NCBI GenBank assembly: GCA_021795395.1
Contig: JAJYPN010000001.1
Span: 1-64,000, forward strand
DNA length: 64,000 nucleotides
Reading direction: 5' to 3'
DNA from: Pseudomonadota bacterium
GTDB lineage: Bacteria; Pseudomonadota; Gammaproteobacteria; Burkholderiales; Sulfuriferulaceae
Position 1 is the stretch's first letter; each line of letters begins with the position of its first letter. The translations under genes and the position numbers were made by a program. The notes below the pieces were generated by a model. It worked only from the letters and a program-made list of their open reading frames with translations, did not search any database and was not told the origin of the DNA. This document shows, in pieces, positions 41,379-53,556 of this stretch.

Positions 41379-42234
41379 TGGTAACTTTGTATTCCGTCTT
41401 GCGTTCCATAAGCATGAATTGGGAATTCTCCTGCAACCGTTCGCGGGTCATGTCACAATATTCCGGAAGGATTTCGATTCCGATAGAGTTTCTGCCAAGG
41501 TTTTTTGCCACCTCTAAAGTGGTGCCAGATCCTGCAAACGGGTCCAGTACATAGTCGCCTTCATCCGTAAATAATTTGATAAACCATTCGGGCAAAGCTT
41601 TTGGAAAGGCTGCACTATGGTTTTTGTTGCCACATTCGGTGGCCAGATGCAGCACATTGGTGGGGTAAGCCAAGCTACGTTGCGACCAATTGGCAATGTT
41701 TTTACCAAACCCGCTTCCCACTTGTGAATCAAAGCGCACCACATCGTTTTTACCCAGGGATTTCAGGCGCGCATCGGCCCAATCTCCCATTGGTACCATA
41801 ACCGCTTCCTGATTCATTTTAAATTTGCGTGCCTTGGTGAAATGCAGCAGGCGCTCCCAGGAATCACGGAAGCGGTTAGGCCACTTTCCCGGATAGCAAT
41901 TTTTTTTATGCCATAAATATTCCTCGGTCCATAGCCAACCCTGTTTACGCAACGCCAGAATGAGTTCCAGTACATAGGTATGGCGTTCTCCGTTCTCAGC
42001 CTTTTCCTTTATATTGAGTATGAAGGAACCCGAGGGTTTGAGCACGCGCAGGAACTGTTCCGAGCGCGGCAGGAACCAGTCTACATAATTTTCCGGTTTG
42101 ATTCCGCCATAGGTATGTTGTCGGCGATCCGCGTAAGGAGGTGAAGTGAAAATAAGATCAATGCTTGCATTATCTTGCATAGGCAAGACATCGAGACAGT
42201 CGCCTTGCCGTATTTCAGATATACCCACGATCAT
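41368..42234 (-). CDS. Site-specific DNA methyltransferase (N4-cytosine or N6-adenine, beta-type motif order)
   Basis: Catalytic DLIFTSPPYADRR before AdoMet motif DYVLDPFAGSGTTLEVAKNLGRNSIGIEI. Confidence 0.93.
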   Translation of the reverse strand: MIVGISEIRQGDCLDVLPMQDNASIDLIFTSPPYADRRQHTYGGIKPENYVDWFLPRSEQFLRVLKPSGSFILNIKEKAENGERHTYVLELILALRKQGWLWTEEYLWHKKNCYPGKWPNRFRDSWERLLHFTKARKFKMNQEAVMVPMGDWADARLKSLGKNDVVRFDSQVGSGFGKNIANWSQRSLAYPTNVLHLATECGNKNHSAAFPKALPEWFIKLFTDEGDYVLDPFAGSGTTLEVAKNLGRNSIGIEILPEYCDMTRERLQENSQFMLMERKTEYKVTNES

Positions 42235-42253
42235 CTCCTGAAAGCTGTATTTG

Positions 42254-43717
42254 CTATTTTGCAACCAAATCGCTCGGCATGCGCGCATGCCAGTCGGTCG
42301 CCTGCTGATAGCGGTGCGCGATGCCCAGCAACCGGGCCTCGCTGAAATAATTGCCGATCAGCTGCAAACCTACGGGCCGGCCTTTGGCATCCATGCCGCA
42401 GGGCACCGACATGCCCGGCAGACCAGCGAGGTTCACCGCGATGGTATAAATGTCGGACAGATACATCGCTATCGGATCGGCGGCCTTCTCGCCGAAACCG
42501 AACGCCGTTCCCGGTGTAGTCGGCCCCATGATGACGTCGCAACAGGTGAACGCCTCGGTAAAATCCTGTGCGATCAAGCGGCGTATTTTCTGCGCCTGCA
42601 GATAATACGCGTCGTAATAGCCATGCGACAGCACGTATGTGCCGACCATGATGCGGCGCTTGACTTCCGCGCCGAAACCGTGCGAGCGCGTCTGCTCGTA
42701 CATGTCGTTCAAGTCGCGATATTCCGGTGCCCGGTAGCCGTAACGCACGCCGTCGAAGCGCGCCAGATTGGCCGATGCCTCGGCGGGCGCCAGTACGTAA
42801 TACACCGGTATCGACAATTGCGTGTTGGGCAACGCGATCTCCACCGTCTGCGCGCCCAATTTACGATATTCATGCAGTGCTGCCTCTACCGCGCGCGCCA
42901 CGTCGTCGCTCAGCCCTTCGGCAAAATATTCGCGCGGCAAGCCGATTTTCAGCCCGGCCAGCGGTTGCTGCAAATCACGCGTATAGTCTTCAACGGGACG
43001 TTCAAGACTAGTGGAATCGCGCTCGTCGAAGCCGGCCATCACATTCATCAGCAGGGCGCAGTCCTGCGCCGATTTCGCCATCGGCCCCGCCTGATCAAGG
43101 CTGGAGGCGAAAGCGATCATGCCGTAACGCGACACCACGCCGTACGTCGGCTTGAGACCGGTAATCCCGGTCAGCGCGGCAGGTTGGCGGATCGATCCGC
43201 CGGTATCGGTACCCGTTGCTGCAGGCGCCAGACGCGCCGCCACCGCCGCCGCCGAACCGCCAGAAGAGCCACCTGGCACTGCCGCGCGATCCCAGGGATT
43301 TTTCACCGCACCGAAATAAGAAGTTTCGTTCGACGATCCCATTGCGAATTCGTCCATATTGGTCTTGCCCAGACTGACCATGCCAGCATTTTTGAACTGC
43401 CTTACGACATGCGCGTCGTAAGGCGCGATGAAATTTTCCAGCATTTTCGACCCGCAGGTCGTGCGCCAGCCGTCGGCGCAAAAAATATCCTTGTGTGCAA
43501 TCGGGATCCCCGTCAGCGCCCCGGCATCGCCGGTCGCAATGCGCGCATCGGCAGCTTCCGCTTCGGCCAGGCTGAGCTCGGCATCGACGGTGATGAATGC
43601 GTTCAGCGCCGGATTCAAGGCGGCGATACGATCCAGGTAGGTACGCGTCAATTCCGCGCTGGAAATTTTTTTCTGCGCCAACAGGGCGGCGAGTTCGGTC
43701 AAACCGGCATTGATCAT
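42254..43717 (-). CDS. gatA: Asp-tRNA(Asn)/Glu-tRNA(Gln) amidotransferase subunit A
   Basis: Amidase signature; [46 protein letters not shown]. Confidence 0.98.
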   Translation of the reverse strand: MINAGLTELAALLAQKKISSAELTRTYLDRIAALNPALNAFITVDAELSLAEAEAADARIATGDAGALTGIPIAHKDIFCADGWRTTCGSKMLENFIAPYDAHVVRQFKNAGMVSLGKTNMDEFAMGSSNETSYFGAVKNPWDRAAVPGGSSGGSAAAVAARLAPAATGTDTGGSIRQPAALTGITGLKPTYGVVSRYGMIAFASSLDQAGPMAKSAQDCALLMNVMAGFDERDSTSLERPVEDYTRDLQQPLAGLKIGLPREYFAEGLSDDVARAVEAALHEYRKLGAQTVEIALPNTQLSIPVYYVLAPAEASANLARFDGVRYGYRAPEYRDLNDMYEQTRSHGFGAEVKRRIMVGTYVLSHGYYDAYYLQAQKIRRLIAQDFTEAFTCCDVIMGPTTPGTAFGFGEKAADPIAMYLSDIYTIAVNLAGLPGMSVPCGMDAKGRPVGLQLIGNYFSEARLLGIAHRYQQATDWHARMPSDLVAK

Positions 43718-43732
43718 GATCGTCCTGTTCCG

Positions 43733-44020
43733 TCACTCGATTACTTGCGGAACCAGATACAAGCCCGCCGCCACTTGTGGAGCAATAGCCTGGAACTTTT
43801 CATGCTGATCGGTCTCAGTTACGATATCGTTGCGCAGGCGCTGTTGCAGATCTTGCGCATGCGCCATGGGAGACACGCCGGCGGTATCGACCGCCTGCAT
43901 TTGCGCGATCAGATCGAAGATACCGTTAATCTGTTGCTGCCAGGTCGCCGCCTCCGCATCGCCGACGGCGATGCGGGCGAGACGGGCAACCCGTTTCACA
44001 TCGTTCAGGGTTAGTGACAT
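43733..44020 (-). CDS. gatC: Asp-tRNA(Asn)/Glu-tRNA(Gln) amidotransferase subunit C
   Basis: MSLTLNDVKRVARLARI...; upstream of gatA. Confidence 0.93.
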   Translation of the reverse strand: MSLTLNDVKRVARLARIAVGDAEAATWQQQINGIFDLIAQMQAVDTAGVSPMAHAQDLQQRLRNDIVTETDQHEKFQAIAPQVAAGLYLVPQVIE

Positions 44021-44156
44021 GGTTACGCAAATCTTCACAAGAAACAAGTTCGTTAGGGTATCATATTACGTTTAGGTCAGGCTACTAAACCATGAGCGGT
44101 CTTATTGCGGAATTCTGGTAAAGTCAGATGTCCCTTTTGATCAATTCTTTACTTAA

Positions 44157-45215
<1,059 letters not shown>

Positions 45216-45234
45216 GCCGGCCGGAAGCATCGCT

Positions 45235-46095
45235 ATGTCGGCATCCGATTCTCATCTGGCTTTATTCCCTCACGGCTTGAGCGCGGGGAGCAAGCTGCTG
45301 ATCTACCTGCTGCTCAGTATCGCCATAATCGCCGCCGACACCGAATTTCATGCATTGAACCGCTTCCGCAGCGCGATGAACGTATTGCTTTATCCGATGC
45401 AAACCTTTATCCAGACGCCTTGGCTGACTTACAACAGGGTGACCTCCTTTTTCGTGAAGCAGGCGCAATTGCAGCGCGAAAACAGCGCATTGCGGCAAAG
45501 TTTCATCCAGTACAGCGCAGCCATGCAGCGCTACCGTAATCTCGAACTGGAAAATCAGCGCCTGCGCATACTTCTGGGAATGCAGCAACGTACCCGCCTG
45601 AGCACCAGATTGGCAGAAATCCTCTTTGTACCGCACGATCCCTATCAGCGCCTGATCACCGTCAACCGCGGCAGCCGGCAAGGCATACAAGCGGGCGCAG
45701 CGGTCATCGACGAAGCGGGTTTGCTGGGGCAGATCACCCAGGTTTCCCCGTTCAGCAGCGAAGTCACGCTGCTGACGAGCAAGGATCAATCGGTCCCGGT
45801 ATTATTACAACGCACCGGTTTGCGCACCGTCATCTTCGGCACCGGAATAAGCGGACAGTTGGAAATCAGATACCTGCCGCACAGCGCCGATATCCGCATC
45901 GGTGATTTGCTGGTCACATCCGGTCTGGACGGAGTTTACCCGGCGGGCCTCGCCGTCGCGAAAGTCGTACAGATCGATCCGGGAGGCAGCGATGCTTTTG
46001 CCAACATACTCTGCAAGCCGCTCGCAGCGGTCGAACGAAATCGCCAGGTATTGATTGTGACGGGGACACCTTCCGCCGTCACCGGAAAACATTGA
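45235..46095 (+). CDS. mreC: Rod shape-determining protein MreC
   Basis: Downstream of mreB; NSALRQSFIQYSAAMQRYRNLELENQRLRILLGM. Confidence 0.95.
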   Translation: MSASDSHLALFPHGLSAGSKLLIYLLLSIAIIAADTEFHALNRFRSAMNVLLYPMQTFIQTPWLTYNRVTSFFVKQAQLQRENSALRQSFIQYSAAMQRYRNLELENQRLRILLGMQQRTRLSTRLAEILFVPHDPYQRLITVNRGSRQGIQAGAAVIDEAGLLGQITQVSPFSSEVTLLTSKDQSVPVLLQRTGLRTVIFGTGISGQLEIRYLPHSADIRIGDLLVTSGLDGVYPAGLAVAKVVQIDPGGSDAFANILCKPLAAVERNRQVLIVTGTPSAVTGKH

Positions 46096-46613
46096 TGCAG
46101 TTTGCTCACCCCAAAGGGCCAGCCATGCCGCTATCGCATCGCCGATCGGTGATCGCGGCCAGCCTGTTCATCGCCTTTCTGCTCGATATTGCGCCGTGGC
46201 CGCTCGAATACATCTGGCTGCGGCCGGATTTTCTGTTGCTGGTGACGCTGTACTGGGTCATCTATCAGCCTAATTACCTCAATATAGGCGCCGCGTGGTT
46301 GCTGGGTTTAGTGCTCGACCTCGGTGACGGCGGCCGTCTGGGACAGCACGCGCTGGCTTATGCGGTGACTGCTTTCGTTTTGTTACTGGTTCAGCGCCGA
46401 ATGTTCAATTTTCCGCCCTGGCAGCAGGCTTTGCCGGTCGCTGCCTTATTGCTGATTGAGCAATCGATCAGCATATTGATCGCCACTTTTACCGGCGATA
46501 CGCATTATCGAATCGAGTATTTTGCCGCCATCGCTACCGGTACGGTTTTTTGGGTACCGCTGTGGGCCCTGTTACATCGTCTACGCACGCCAAGCACAGC
46601 CGAAACCAAATGA
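46092..46613 (+). CDS. mreD: Rod shape-determining protein MreD
   Basis: Position after mreC; hydrophobic, PDFLLLVTLYWVIYQP. Confidence 0.92.
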   Translation: MMQFAHPKGPAMPLSHRRSVIAASLFIAFLLDIAPWPLEYIWLRPDFLLLVTLYWVIYQPNYLNIGAAWLLGLVLDLGDGGRLGQHALAYAVTAFVLLLVQRRMFNFPPWQQALPVAALLLIEQSISILIATFTGDTHYRIEYFAAIATGTVFWVPLWALLHRLRTPSTAETK

Positions 46614-46620
46614 GAAATCA

Positions 46621-48531
46621 ATGAACCGGCCGACGGAAATCAAACACTACCGCACCGAAATCACCGGTTTCCGCCATCGCGTCATGATAGCGGCCGGATT
46701 TGCAGTGCTTCTGTTCATGCTTCTGCTGGCACGTTTTTTTTACATACAAGTCATCGAGTATCATCGCTATTTCGCGCTCGGCGAAAGCAACCGGATTACC
46801 CTGCTGCCCATTCCGCCCAATCGCGGTATCATCATGGATCGCCATGGCATTGTGCTTGCGCATAATTATTCCGCTTATACGCTGGAATTGACGCCGGCAA
46901 AAATCGATGACCTGGACGCTACGATCGATCAACTGTCCAAACTCGTCACCATAACGTCTGCCGACCGCAAGCGGTTCAACAAGATGCTCTCGGAGAGCCG
47001 GAATTTCGATACCTTGCCGCTGCGTACGCGATTGACCGATGTCGAAGTTGCGCGTATCGCCGCCAATCGGTACCGCCTGCCCGGCGTCGAAGTCAAGGCG
47101 CGGCTATTCCGGCAATATCCGCTAGGCACTTCCGCCTCGCATCTGATCGGTTATATCGGACGCATGAACGACGCCGACGTACTCGCCTTGCAAAAAGCGG
47201 GGCAATACGACAACTATCGGGGCACCGATCATTTGGGCAAAGTAGGCATCGAGCAGAGTTATGAAACCTTGCTGCACGGCAAAACCGGCGCGGAACAAGT
47301 CGAAACCGACGCCAATGGTCATGCCGTACAAAATCTTGCACGCATACCGCCGGTATCGGGCGATAATCTCGTTCTTTATCTCGACAGCACCTTGCAGGCG
47401 ATCGCCGAACAGGCTTTCGGCAATTACAAGGGCGCGCTGGTCGCGCTGGACCCCAAAACCGGCGGGATACTTGCGTTTGTCAGCCGGCCCGGCTTCGACC
47501 CCAATATGTTTGTCGACGGCATCGACGCTACCGACTGGAACAGTTTGAACAATTCCCCGGATCATCCGCTGATCGATCGCGCCCTGCGCGGCGCCTATCC
47601 GGAAGGGTCGACGCTAAAACCGTTCATGGCGCTGGCCGGGTTGTTCTACGGTCTGCGCAATCCCGACGACACCATTGCCGATCCGGGTTATTTCAGCCTG
47701 CCCGGCAGTTCGCATCGCTATCGGGACTGGAAACCGGGCGGTCACGGCACGGTCAATATGCATAAAGCGATAGTCGTATCGTGCGACACTTATTTCTATC
47801 GTCTTGCCAATGATATGGGGATAGATCGTATGCATCAATATTTGACGCAATTCGGTTTCGGCCAAAAAACCGGAATCGATCTGCACGGCGAATTACCGGG
47901 ATTATTGCCGTCGCGAGCATGGAAAGCCAAGCATTCGAAACAACCCTGGTATCCGGGCGAAACCGTAATTGCCGGAATAGGTCAAGGCTATAACCTCGCC
48001 ACCCCCTTGCAATTGGCCGTCGCGACCGCCGCGCTCGCCAACGGCGGCACGACGATGCGGCCGCAACTGGTGGAAGCCGTCATTGACGGCCGTACCGGGC
48101 AGCGACGGCTGATCCCGCCGCAACCGCTGACGCATATCGCCATTCCGCCCGCCCAACTGAAAGTCATCGTCGACGCGATGATCGATGTCACGCATCCGGG
48201 CGGTACCGCTTCAGCAGCCAGTGCCGGAGCGCCTTATCTGATCGCGGCGAAAACCGGTACGGCGCAAGTGGTCGGCATACGCCAGAACGAAAAATACGAT
48301 GCCCGTCATGTATTGGCGGCAAACCGCGACCATGCCGTATTCATCGCTTTCGCGCCGGCAGATGCTCCCAGGATCGCCGTCGCCGTATTCGTGGAAAACG
48401 GCGGACACGGGGGTTCGGCGGCAGGACCGATAGCCCGGGCGGTGATGGATTATTATTTGCTGGGCAAACGGCCCAAGCCTGCAATATCGCCGCCAGCAAC
48501 GATTACGGGAGCAAATTCCCATGCGGATTAA
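46621..48531 (+). CDS. mrdA: Penicillin-binding protein 2
   Basis: PNRGIIMDRHGIVLAHN; GAYPEGSTLKPF (SxxK); KTGTAQV. Confidence 0.97.
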   Translation: MNRPTEIKHYRTEITGFRHRVMIAAGFAVLLFMLLLARFFYIQVIEYHRYFALGESNRITLLPIPPNRGIIMDRHGIVLAHNYSAYTLELTPAKIDDLDATIDQLSKLVTITSADRKRFNKMLSESRNFDTLPLRTRLTDVEVARIAANRYRLPGVEVKARLFRQYPLGTSASHLIGYIGRMNDADVLALQKAGQYDNYRGTDHLGKVGIEQSYETLLHGKTGAEQVETDANGHAVQNLARIPPVSGDNLVLYLDSTLQAIAEQAFGNYKGALVALDPKTGGILAFVSRPGFDPNMFVDGIDATDWNSLNNSPDHPLIDRALRGAYPEGSTLKPFMALAGLFYGLRNPDDTIADPGYFSLPGSSHRYRDWKPGGHGTVNMHKAIVVSCDTYFYRLANDMGIDRMHQYLTQFGFGQKTGIDLHGELPGLLPSRAWKAKHSKQPWYPGETVIAGIGQGYNLATPLQLAVATAALANGGTTMRPQLVEAVIDGRTGQRRLIPPQPLTHIAIPPAQLKVIVDAMIDVTHPGGTASAASAGAPYLIAAKTGTAQVVGIRQNEKYDARHVLAANRDHAVFIAFAPADAPRIAVAVFVENGGHGGSAAGPIARAVMDYYLLGKRPKPAISPPATITGANSHAD

Positions 48532-49618
48532 ACGCTGGCTGCTTAAAGTCGCGAGCCACCTCGATTTTCCGCTGCTCCTGTTGCTATTTGTCCTGATGAT
48601 CCTGAGCCTGTTCCTGCAATACAGTGCGTCCGGCGAAGATAAAGCACACTTGCTGATGCATGGGCTCAATATGCTGGTGGCGTTAGCGGTGCTGATCATC
48701 GTCGCCAACATTCCGCCGCCTTATCTGTTGGCACTCGCCGTTCCGCTCTATACTACTGGCGTCATTCTGCTGGTCGGCGTGGCGCTGTTCGGCGATGTCG
48801 TGAACGGCTCGCGGCGCTGGCTGCATCTGGGCGTCACCCGCATCCAGCCTTCCGAAATCCTTAAAATCGCCGCGCCGCTGATGCTGGCCTGGTATTTCCA
48901 TTATCATGAAGCGACCTTGCGCCTCAAGGATTACGGCATAGCCGCATTGCTGCTGGCAATACCGGTGGCGCTGGTCGCGCGTCAGCCCGATCTCGGTACC
49001 GCCCTGCTGATCGCCGCGTCGGGATTTTATGTGCTGTTCTTTGCCGGATTGCCCTGGCGCGTACTCTTGAGCATGATCGCTGCCGGTGCTGCGAGTTTAC
49101 CGATTCTGTGGCATTTTTTGCACGATTATCAAAAACGCAGGATATTGACTTTACTGAATCCCGAACAGGACCCGCTCGGCGCAGGCTATCATATCATCCA
49201 GTCCAGTATCGCCATCGGCTCCGGCGGCAGCTTCGGCAAGGGCTGGCTGCACGGCACCCAGGCGCATCTGGATTTTTTGCCCGAGCACAGCACCGATTTC
49301 GTATTTGCCGTATTCGGCGAAGAATTCGGCCTGCTGGGGAATGTTTTCCTGTTATTGCTGTATCTTGCGATCATCACGCGCGGGCTGATGATTACCGTAA
49401 ACGCCTCGACTTTATTTGCACGATTGATGGCGGGCAGTGTAACCTTGGCTTTTTTCACCTATGCATTCGTCAACATGGGCATGGTTTCCGGTCTCCTGCC
49501 GGTTGTCGGGATACCCTTGCCGATGATGAGTTACGGGGGTACCGCGATGGTGATCGTAATGCTGGGTTTCGGCATAGTAATGAGTGTAAAATCTCACCGC
49601 AAATTAATAAAATCATGA
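48521..49618 (+). CDS. rodA: Rod shape-determining protein RodA
   Basis: SEDS family; HLGVTRIQPSEILKIAAPL; FLPEHSTDFVFAVFGEEFGLLG. Confidence 0.97.
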   Translation: MRIKRWLLKVASHLDFPLLLLLFVLMILSLFLQYSASGEDKAHLLMHGLNMLVALAVLIIVANIPPPYLLALAVPLYTTGVILLVGVALFGDVVNGSRRWLHLGVTRIQPSEILKIAAPLMLAWYFHYHEATLRLKDYGIAALLLAIPVALVARQPDLGTALLIAASGFYVLFFAGLPWRVLLSMIAAGAASLPILWHFLHDYQKRRILTLLNPEQDPLGAGYHIIQSSIAIGSGGSFGKGWLHGTQAHLDFLPEHSTDFVFAVFGEEFGLLGNVFLLLLYLAIITRGLMITVNASTLFARLMAGSVTLAFFTYAFVNMGMVSGLLPVVGIPLPMMSYGGTAMVIVMLGFGIVMSVKSHRKLIKS

Positions 49619-50466
49619 ATCGTATAACCGGATTATTATTACTTTTATTCGTCGCGGGCTGCGCCAGCGTACCGAAATCGAATATTGTGCCGTCGCCTGC
49701 CAAGTCGACATCCGCTGCATCCGCAACGATAGCCAAAAAAGGCGGCGGTTATTACCTGGATGACGGACCGGATGCCCATCCGCCCGACAATCTCGATGCC
49801 GTTCCCGATGCGGTTCCCAAAATAGAACCTCTGAAGCACAATGCCAACAAACCGTACGTCGCCCTGGGCAAGACTTATGTCCCCGAGACCGAAATCGGTC
49901 CATACGAAGAAACCGGCCTTGCTTCCTGGTACGGACGCCGTTTCAAAGGCAAAAGCACCTCTTCGGGCGAAAAATACGACATGTACGCCATGACGGCGGC
50001 GCACCCGACCTTGCCGATTCCGAGCTACGCCCGGGTCACATCGCTGACCACAGGCAAATCGGTGATCGTGCGGATCAACGACAGAGGGCCTTTTCACAGC
50101 CGCCGCATCATCGATCTGTCCTATACAGCCGCGCATAAACTCGGTATAGTTCAAGGAGGTAGTGGCATGGTGAAAGTAAGCTCGATCACGCCGGCTGAAA
50201 TCAGTTCGGGCCGCGATCTCGATGCGAACTCTAGCGGTATTTTTCTGCAGCTGGGCAGTTTCAACAGTCACGAAAATGCCGAAAAGCTGCTTGCCGAGGC
50301 TGCCACCCGGCTGGATAAGGGCAGCGCCGCTTTGGTCATCCTCAATCAGTCGGAGCGCTATCGCGTCGCGTTGGGCCCTTACGCCGACGAAACCAGCGCC
50401 AGCGAGGCCGCTCGCGAAATCCAGCGCAGAATGAACCTGACGCCGGTTCGTATAGTCCGTAATTAG
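49615..50466 (+). CDS. rlpA: Septal ring lytic transglycosylase RlpA (RlpA/DPBB + SPOR)
   Basis: Lipoprotein start MNRITGLLLLLFVAGCAS; ASWYGRRFKGKSTSSGEKYDMYAMTAAHPTLP; C-terminal SPOR domain. ATGA overlap with rodA; the upstream part of the ORF-track entry is out of frame with rodA. Confidence 0.94.
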   Translation: MNRITGLLLLLFVAGCASVPKSNIVPSPAKSTSAASATIAKKGGGYYLDDGPDAHPPDNLDAVPDAVPKIEPLKHNANKPYVALGKTYVPETEIGPYEETGLASWYGRRFKGKSTSSGEKYDMYAMTAAHPTLPIPSYARVTSLTTGKSVIVRINDRGPFHSRRIIDLSYTAAHKLGIVQGGSGMVKVSSITPAEISSGRDLDANSSGIFLQLGSFNSHENAEKLLAEAATRLDKGSAALVILNQSERYRVALGPYADETSASEAAREIQRRMNLTPVRIVRN

Positions 50467-50492
50467 CCAATTCCTGTTCCTATATCTTACTT

Positions 50493-51623
50493 ATGATACG
50501 CATATTATTTCTTATCCTGACGCTTTTTGTTCACGACTGTCTCGCCGTTGACTTACCCGTTACGCCGCCGCCGCAGCTCGACGCCAAGGCGTGGTTGCTG
50601 CTCGACCTGCAAAGTGGGCAGACGCTGGCTGAAAATAATGCCGACCGCCGGATGGAACCGGCTTCGTTGACCAAATTGATGACGACGTATCTCACTTTCG
50701 CCGCGCTCAAGCAAGGCCGGATCAAGCTCACCGATGTGGTGCCGGTATCGGCCAGGGCATGGAAAACCGAAGGTTCGCGCATGTTCATCGAACCGAACAA
50801 ACCGGTTACCGTCGACGAATTGCTGCATGGCATGATTATCCAGTCCGGCAACGATGCGACGGTTGCGCTAGCCGAAGACATAGGAGGAAGCGAAGCAGGA
50901 TTTGTTGACATGATGAACCGGGAAGCCCGTCAATTGGGGATGACGCACACGCATTTCGTCACCGCAACGGGATTGCCCGATCCCCAGCATTACACGACCG
51001 CTCGCGATCTGAGCCGGGTCGCAAGCGCGATTTTCCGCGATTTTCCCGAGTATGCATCGCTGTTTTCCATCAAGGAATACCGTTACAACAATATTACGCA
51101 AGCCAACCGCAATCGTTTGCTCTGGTCCGACAAGAGTGTCGACGGCATGAAAACCGGCCACACGCAAAGCGCCGGTTATTGTCTGATCGCATCGGCCCAC
51201 CGCGGCGACCGCAGACTGCTCGCTATTGTGCTCGGGACCAGTTCCGACTACTTGCGCGCGGCCGAAACCCAGCGTCTGCTGAATTACGGTTTTCAGTCGT
51301 TTGACGGCGTAAGACTTTATGCCGCCGACCAGACCGTAGCGCAGATCAAGGTCTGGAAAGGCAAATCCAATACCGTAAAGACCGGATTTACCCATCCCGT
51401 TTATCTGAGCGTACCGCGGGGGCGAAGCTCCGATCTCAAAACCACACTGACCACCCGGCAACCGCTACTTGCGCCATTGTTTCGTGGTCAGGTCGTAGGC
51501 ACGCTTACCGTAACGCTGGACAATCAGGTTCTCGCGCAAATCCCGTTGCAAGCGCTCGAACAAGTCCAGATTGCCAGCGCCGTGGGTAGAGCGTGGGACA
51601 GCCTGATGTTGAAATTCAAATAA
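50493..51623 (+). CDS. dacA: D-alanyl-D-alanine carboxypeptidase (PBP5/6 family)
   Basis: MEPASLTKLMT (SxxK); SGNDATVALAE (SGN); DGMKTGHTQSAGYC (KTG). Confidence 0.96.
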   Translation: MIRILFLILTLFVHDCLAVDLPVTPPPQLDAKAWLLLDLQSGQTLAENNADRRMEPASLTKLMTTYLTFAALKQGRIKLTDVVPVSARAWKTEGSRMFIEPNKPVTVDELLHGMIIQSGNDATVALAEDIGGSEAGFVDMMNREARQLGMTHTHFVTATGLPDPQHYTTARDLSRVASAIFRDFPEYASLFSIKEYRYNNITQANRNRLLWSDKSVDGMKTGHTQSAGYCLIASAHRGDRRLLAIVLGTSSDYLRAAETQRLLNYGFQSFDGVRLYAADQTVAQIKVWKGKSNTVKTGFTHPVYLSVPRGRSSDLKTTLTTRQPLLAPLFRGQVVGTLTVTLDNQVLAQIPLQALEQVQIASAVGRAWDSLMLKFK

Positions 51624-51631
51624 AACGGAAT

Positions 51632-51904
51632 ATGAATAGTATGGATGCCGATAGCCTGATCACATACCCATCCAATTTTCCCATTAAAATCATGGGGCCG
51701 TCTCAACCACAATTTGTCGAGACGATAGTCGGATTGGTACAGCGGCATGCGCCTGATTTCAATGCAGACACCATAGAATGCCGGGAGAGCAGCGGCGGCA
51801 ATTATCTGGCGGTCACCTGTACGATACGCGCCACATCGCGCAAGCAGCTCGACAACTTATATCGGGAACTCAGCGCGCATCCGATGGTAAAAGTGGTGTT
51901 GTAA
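51632..51904 (+). CDS. ybeD: DUF493 / YbeD family protein
   Basis: ITYPSNFPIKIMG...SSGGNYLAVTCTIRATSRKQLDNLYRELSAHPMVKVVL, between dacA and lipB. Confidence 0.92.
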   Translation: MNSMDADSLITYPSNFPIKIMGPSQPQFVETIVGLVQRHAPDFNADTIECRESSGGNYLAVTCTIRATSRKQLDNLYRELSAHPMVKVVL

Positions 51905-52558
51905 GTGCGGGAAATCATTATTCGCCAGCTCGGTCGCGTCGATTACGCCCCGACATGGCAAGCCATGCAGGATTTCACCGCACAACGGATGGCGGACACT
52001 GCCGACGAAATCTGGCTGCTCGAACATCCGCCGGTCTATACGCTCGGACAATCCGGACACAGGCGACATTTGCTGCATGATTCCGATATTCCTCTCATTA
52101 ATATCGATCGGGGCGGCCAGATCACGTATCACGGCCCGGGTCAGCTCGTCGCCTATGTGCTGATCGATCTGAAACGTCGCCGTTTTGGGGTACGCGATCT
52201 GGTTGAACGAATGGAGCAGGCGATCATCGACATGGTGTGCGAACGCGGTATCGTTGCACACCGTAATGACGGCAGACCCGGGGTCTATGTCGGCGATGCC
52301 AAGATTGCGGCGCTGGGCCTGCGCATTCGCCGCGGTTGCAGCTATCACGGCCTGGCGCTGAATATAGCGATGGACCTGACGCCGTTTGATCGCATCAATC
52401 CCTGCGGCTACGAAAATCTGCCGGTAACGCAGCTGAGTGACCTCGGCGTCGATGACACAATCGAACAGATCAATCAGGCACTGGTCGCGCATTTGGTTCA
52501 AAATCTAACCACAGACACCCGCATTCAGGAAAACCATGGCCGATATAAAACTTCATAA
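51905..52558 (+). CDS. lipB: Octanoyltransferase LipB
   Basis: [49 protein letters not shown]. Confidence 0.97.
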   Translation: MREIIIRQLGRVDYAPTWQAMQDFTAQRMADTADEIWLLEHPPVYTLGQSGHRRHLLHDSDIPLINIDRGGQITYHGPGQLVAYVLIDLKRRRFGVRDLVERMEQAIIDMVCERGIVAHRNDGRPGVYVGDAKIAALGLRIRRGCSYHGLALNIAMDLTPFDRINPCGYENLPVTQLSDLGVDDTIEQINQALVAHLVQNLTTDTRIQENHGRYKTS

Positions 52559-53468
52559 AGGCGAAGCCAAAATTGCGCGTATTCCCATCAAGATCGTCCC
52601 GCAGGATCGTTTGAAAATGCCGCCGTGGATCCGCGCCAAATCGCCCAATTCGCCGGAAGTCATCGCGCTCAAGGCCATTCTGCGCAAACAGCATCTGCAC
52701 ACGGTATGCGAAGAAGCTTCCTGCCCCAATCTGGGCGAATGCTTTAAACACGGCACCGCCACGTTCATGATACTGGGCGACCTGTGTACCCGGCGCTGTC
52801 CGTTCTGCGATGTCGGACACGGCAAGCCCTTGCCGCCGGACGCCGCCGAGCCGATGCACCTGGCCGAAACCATCGCTGCCATGGCGTTAAAATACGTCGT
52901 CATCACCAGTGTCGATCGCGACGATTTGCGTGACGGCGGCGCGCGGCATTTCGCCGATTGTATCCGCGCCGTGCGGGAGCGCTCTGCCCCCACCCGCATC
53001 GAAATCCTCGTCCCCGATTTCCGCGGGCGGCTGGAAACCGCTCTCGACATCCTCGCCGGCAACCCGCCTGATGTACTCAACCACAATCTCGAAACCGTAC
53101 CGCGTCTCTACAAAGCCGCGCGTCCGGGCGCCGACTACACCCATTCGCTGCAACTATTGCGCGATTTCAAAATCCGCCACCCGCATATTCCAACCAAATC
53201 CGGCATTATGGTCGGTCTTGGCGAAACCGACGACGAAGTGCTTGCCGTCATGCGCGATTTGCGCAGCCACCATGTCGACATGCTGACGATAGGCCAATAT
53301 TTGCAGCCGTCTCCACATCATATCCCCCTGATACGCTACGTCACTCCCGAACAGTTCGACCGGTATGCTGCCTACGCTGAAGAAATGGGGTTTGCTCACG
53401 CCGCCAGCGGACCCATGGTGCGCAGCAGCTATCATGCGGACCTGCAAATCCGGGAGGTCATCGTATAG
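52536..53468 (+). CDS. lipA: Lipoyl synthase
   Basis: [36 protein letters not shown] (radical SAM and auxiliary cluster motifs). Confidence 0.98.
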   Translation: MADIKLHKGEAKIARIPIKIVPQDRLKMPPWIRAKSPNSPEVIALKAILRKQHLHTVCEEASCPNLGECFKHGTATFMILGDLCTRRCPFCDVGHGKPLPPDAAEPMHLAETIAAMALKYVVITSVDRDDLRDGGARHFADCIRAVRERSAPTRIEILVPDFRGRLETALDILAGNPPDVLNHNLETVPRLYKAARPGADYTHSLQLLRDFKIRHPHIPTKSGIMVGLGETDDEVLAVMRDLRSHHVDMLTIGQYLQPSPHHIPLIRYVTPEQFDRYAAYAEEMGFAHAASGPMVRSSYHADLQIREVIV

Positions 53469-53525
53469 TAATCGGGTCCGTTGATAAGGGAATTGTACGT
53501 CATTCGGGAAGATTTCCTTACCATT

Positions 53526-53556
53526 ATAGAAATTTCCCGGAATTTCTATCGTTTTT
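53526..53556 (+). terminator. Probable Rho-independent terminator after lipA
   Basis: ATAGAAATT-TCCCGG-AATTTCTAT followed by CGTTTTT; perfect 9-bp arms. Confidence 0.7.

Noticed and set aside
42251-44014. 587-aa plus-strand ORF
   Set aside because: Antisense to the well-supported gatA and gatC genes; His/Arg/Gln-rich, no recognisable domain; a long open frame by codon bias.
49108-49614. N-terminal 169 codons of the 452-aa ORF-track entry
   Set aside because: Out of frame within rodA; the real rlpA starts at the ATG at 49615 with a lipoprotein signal.
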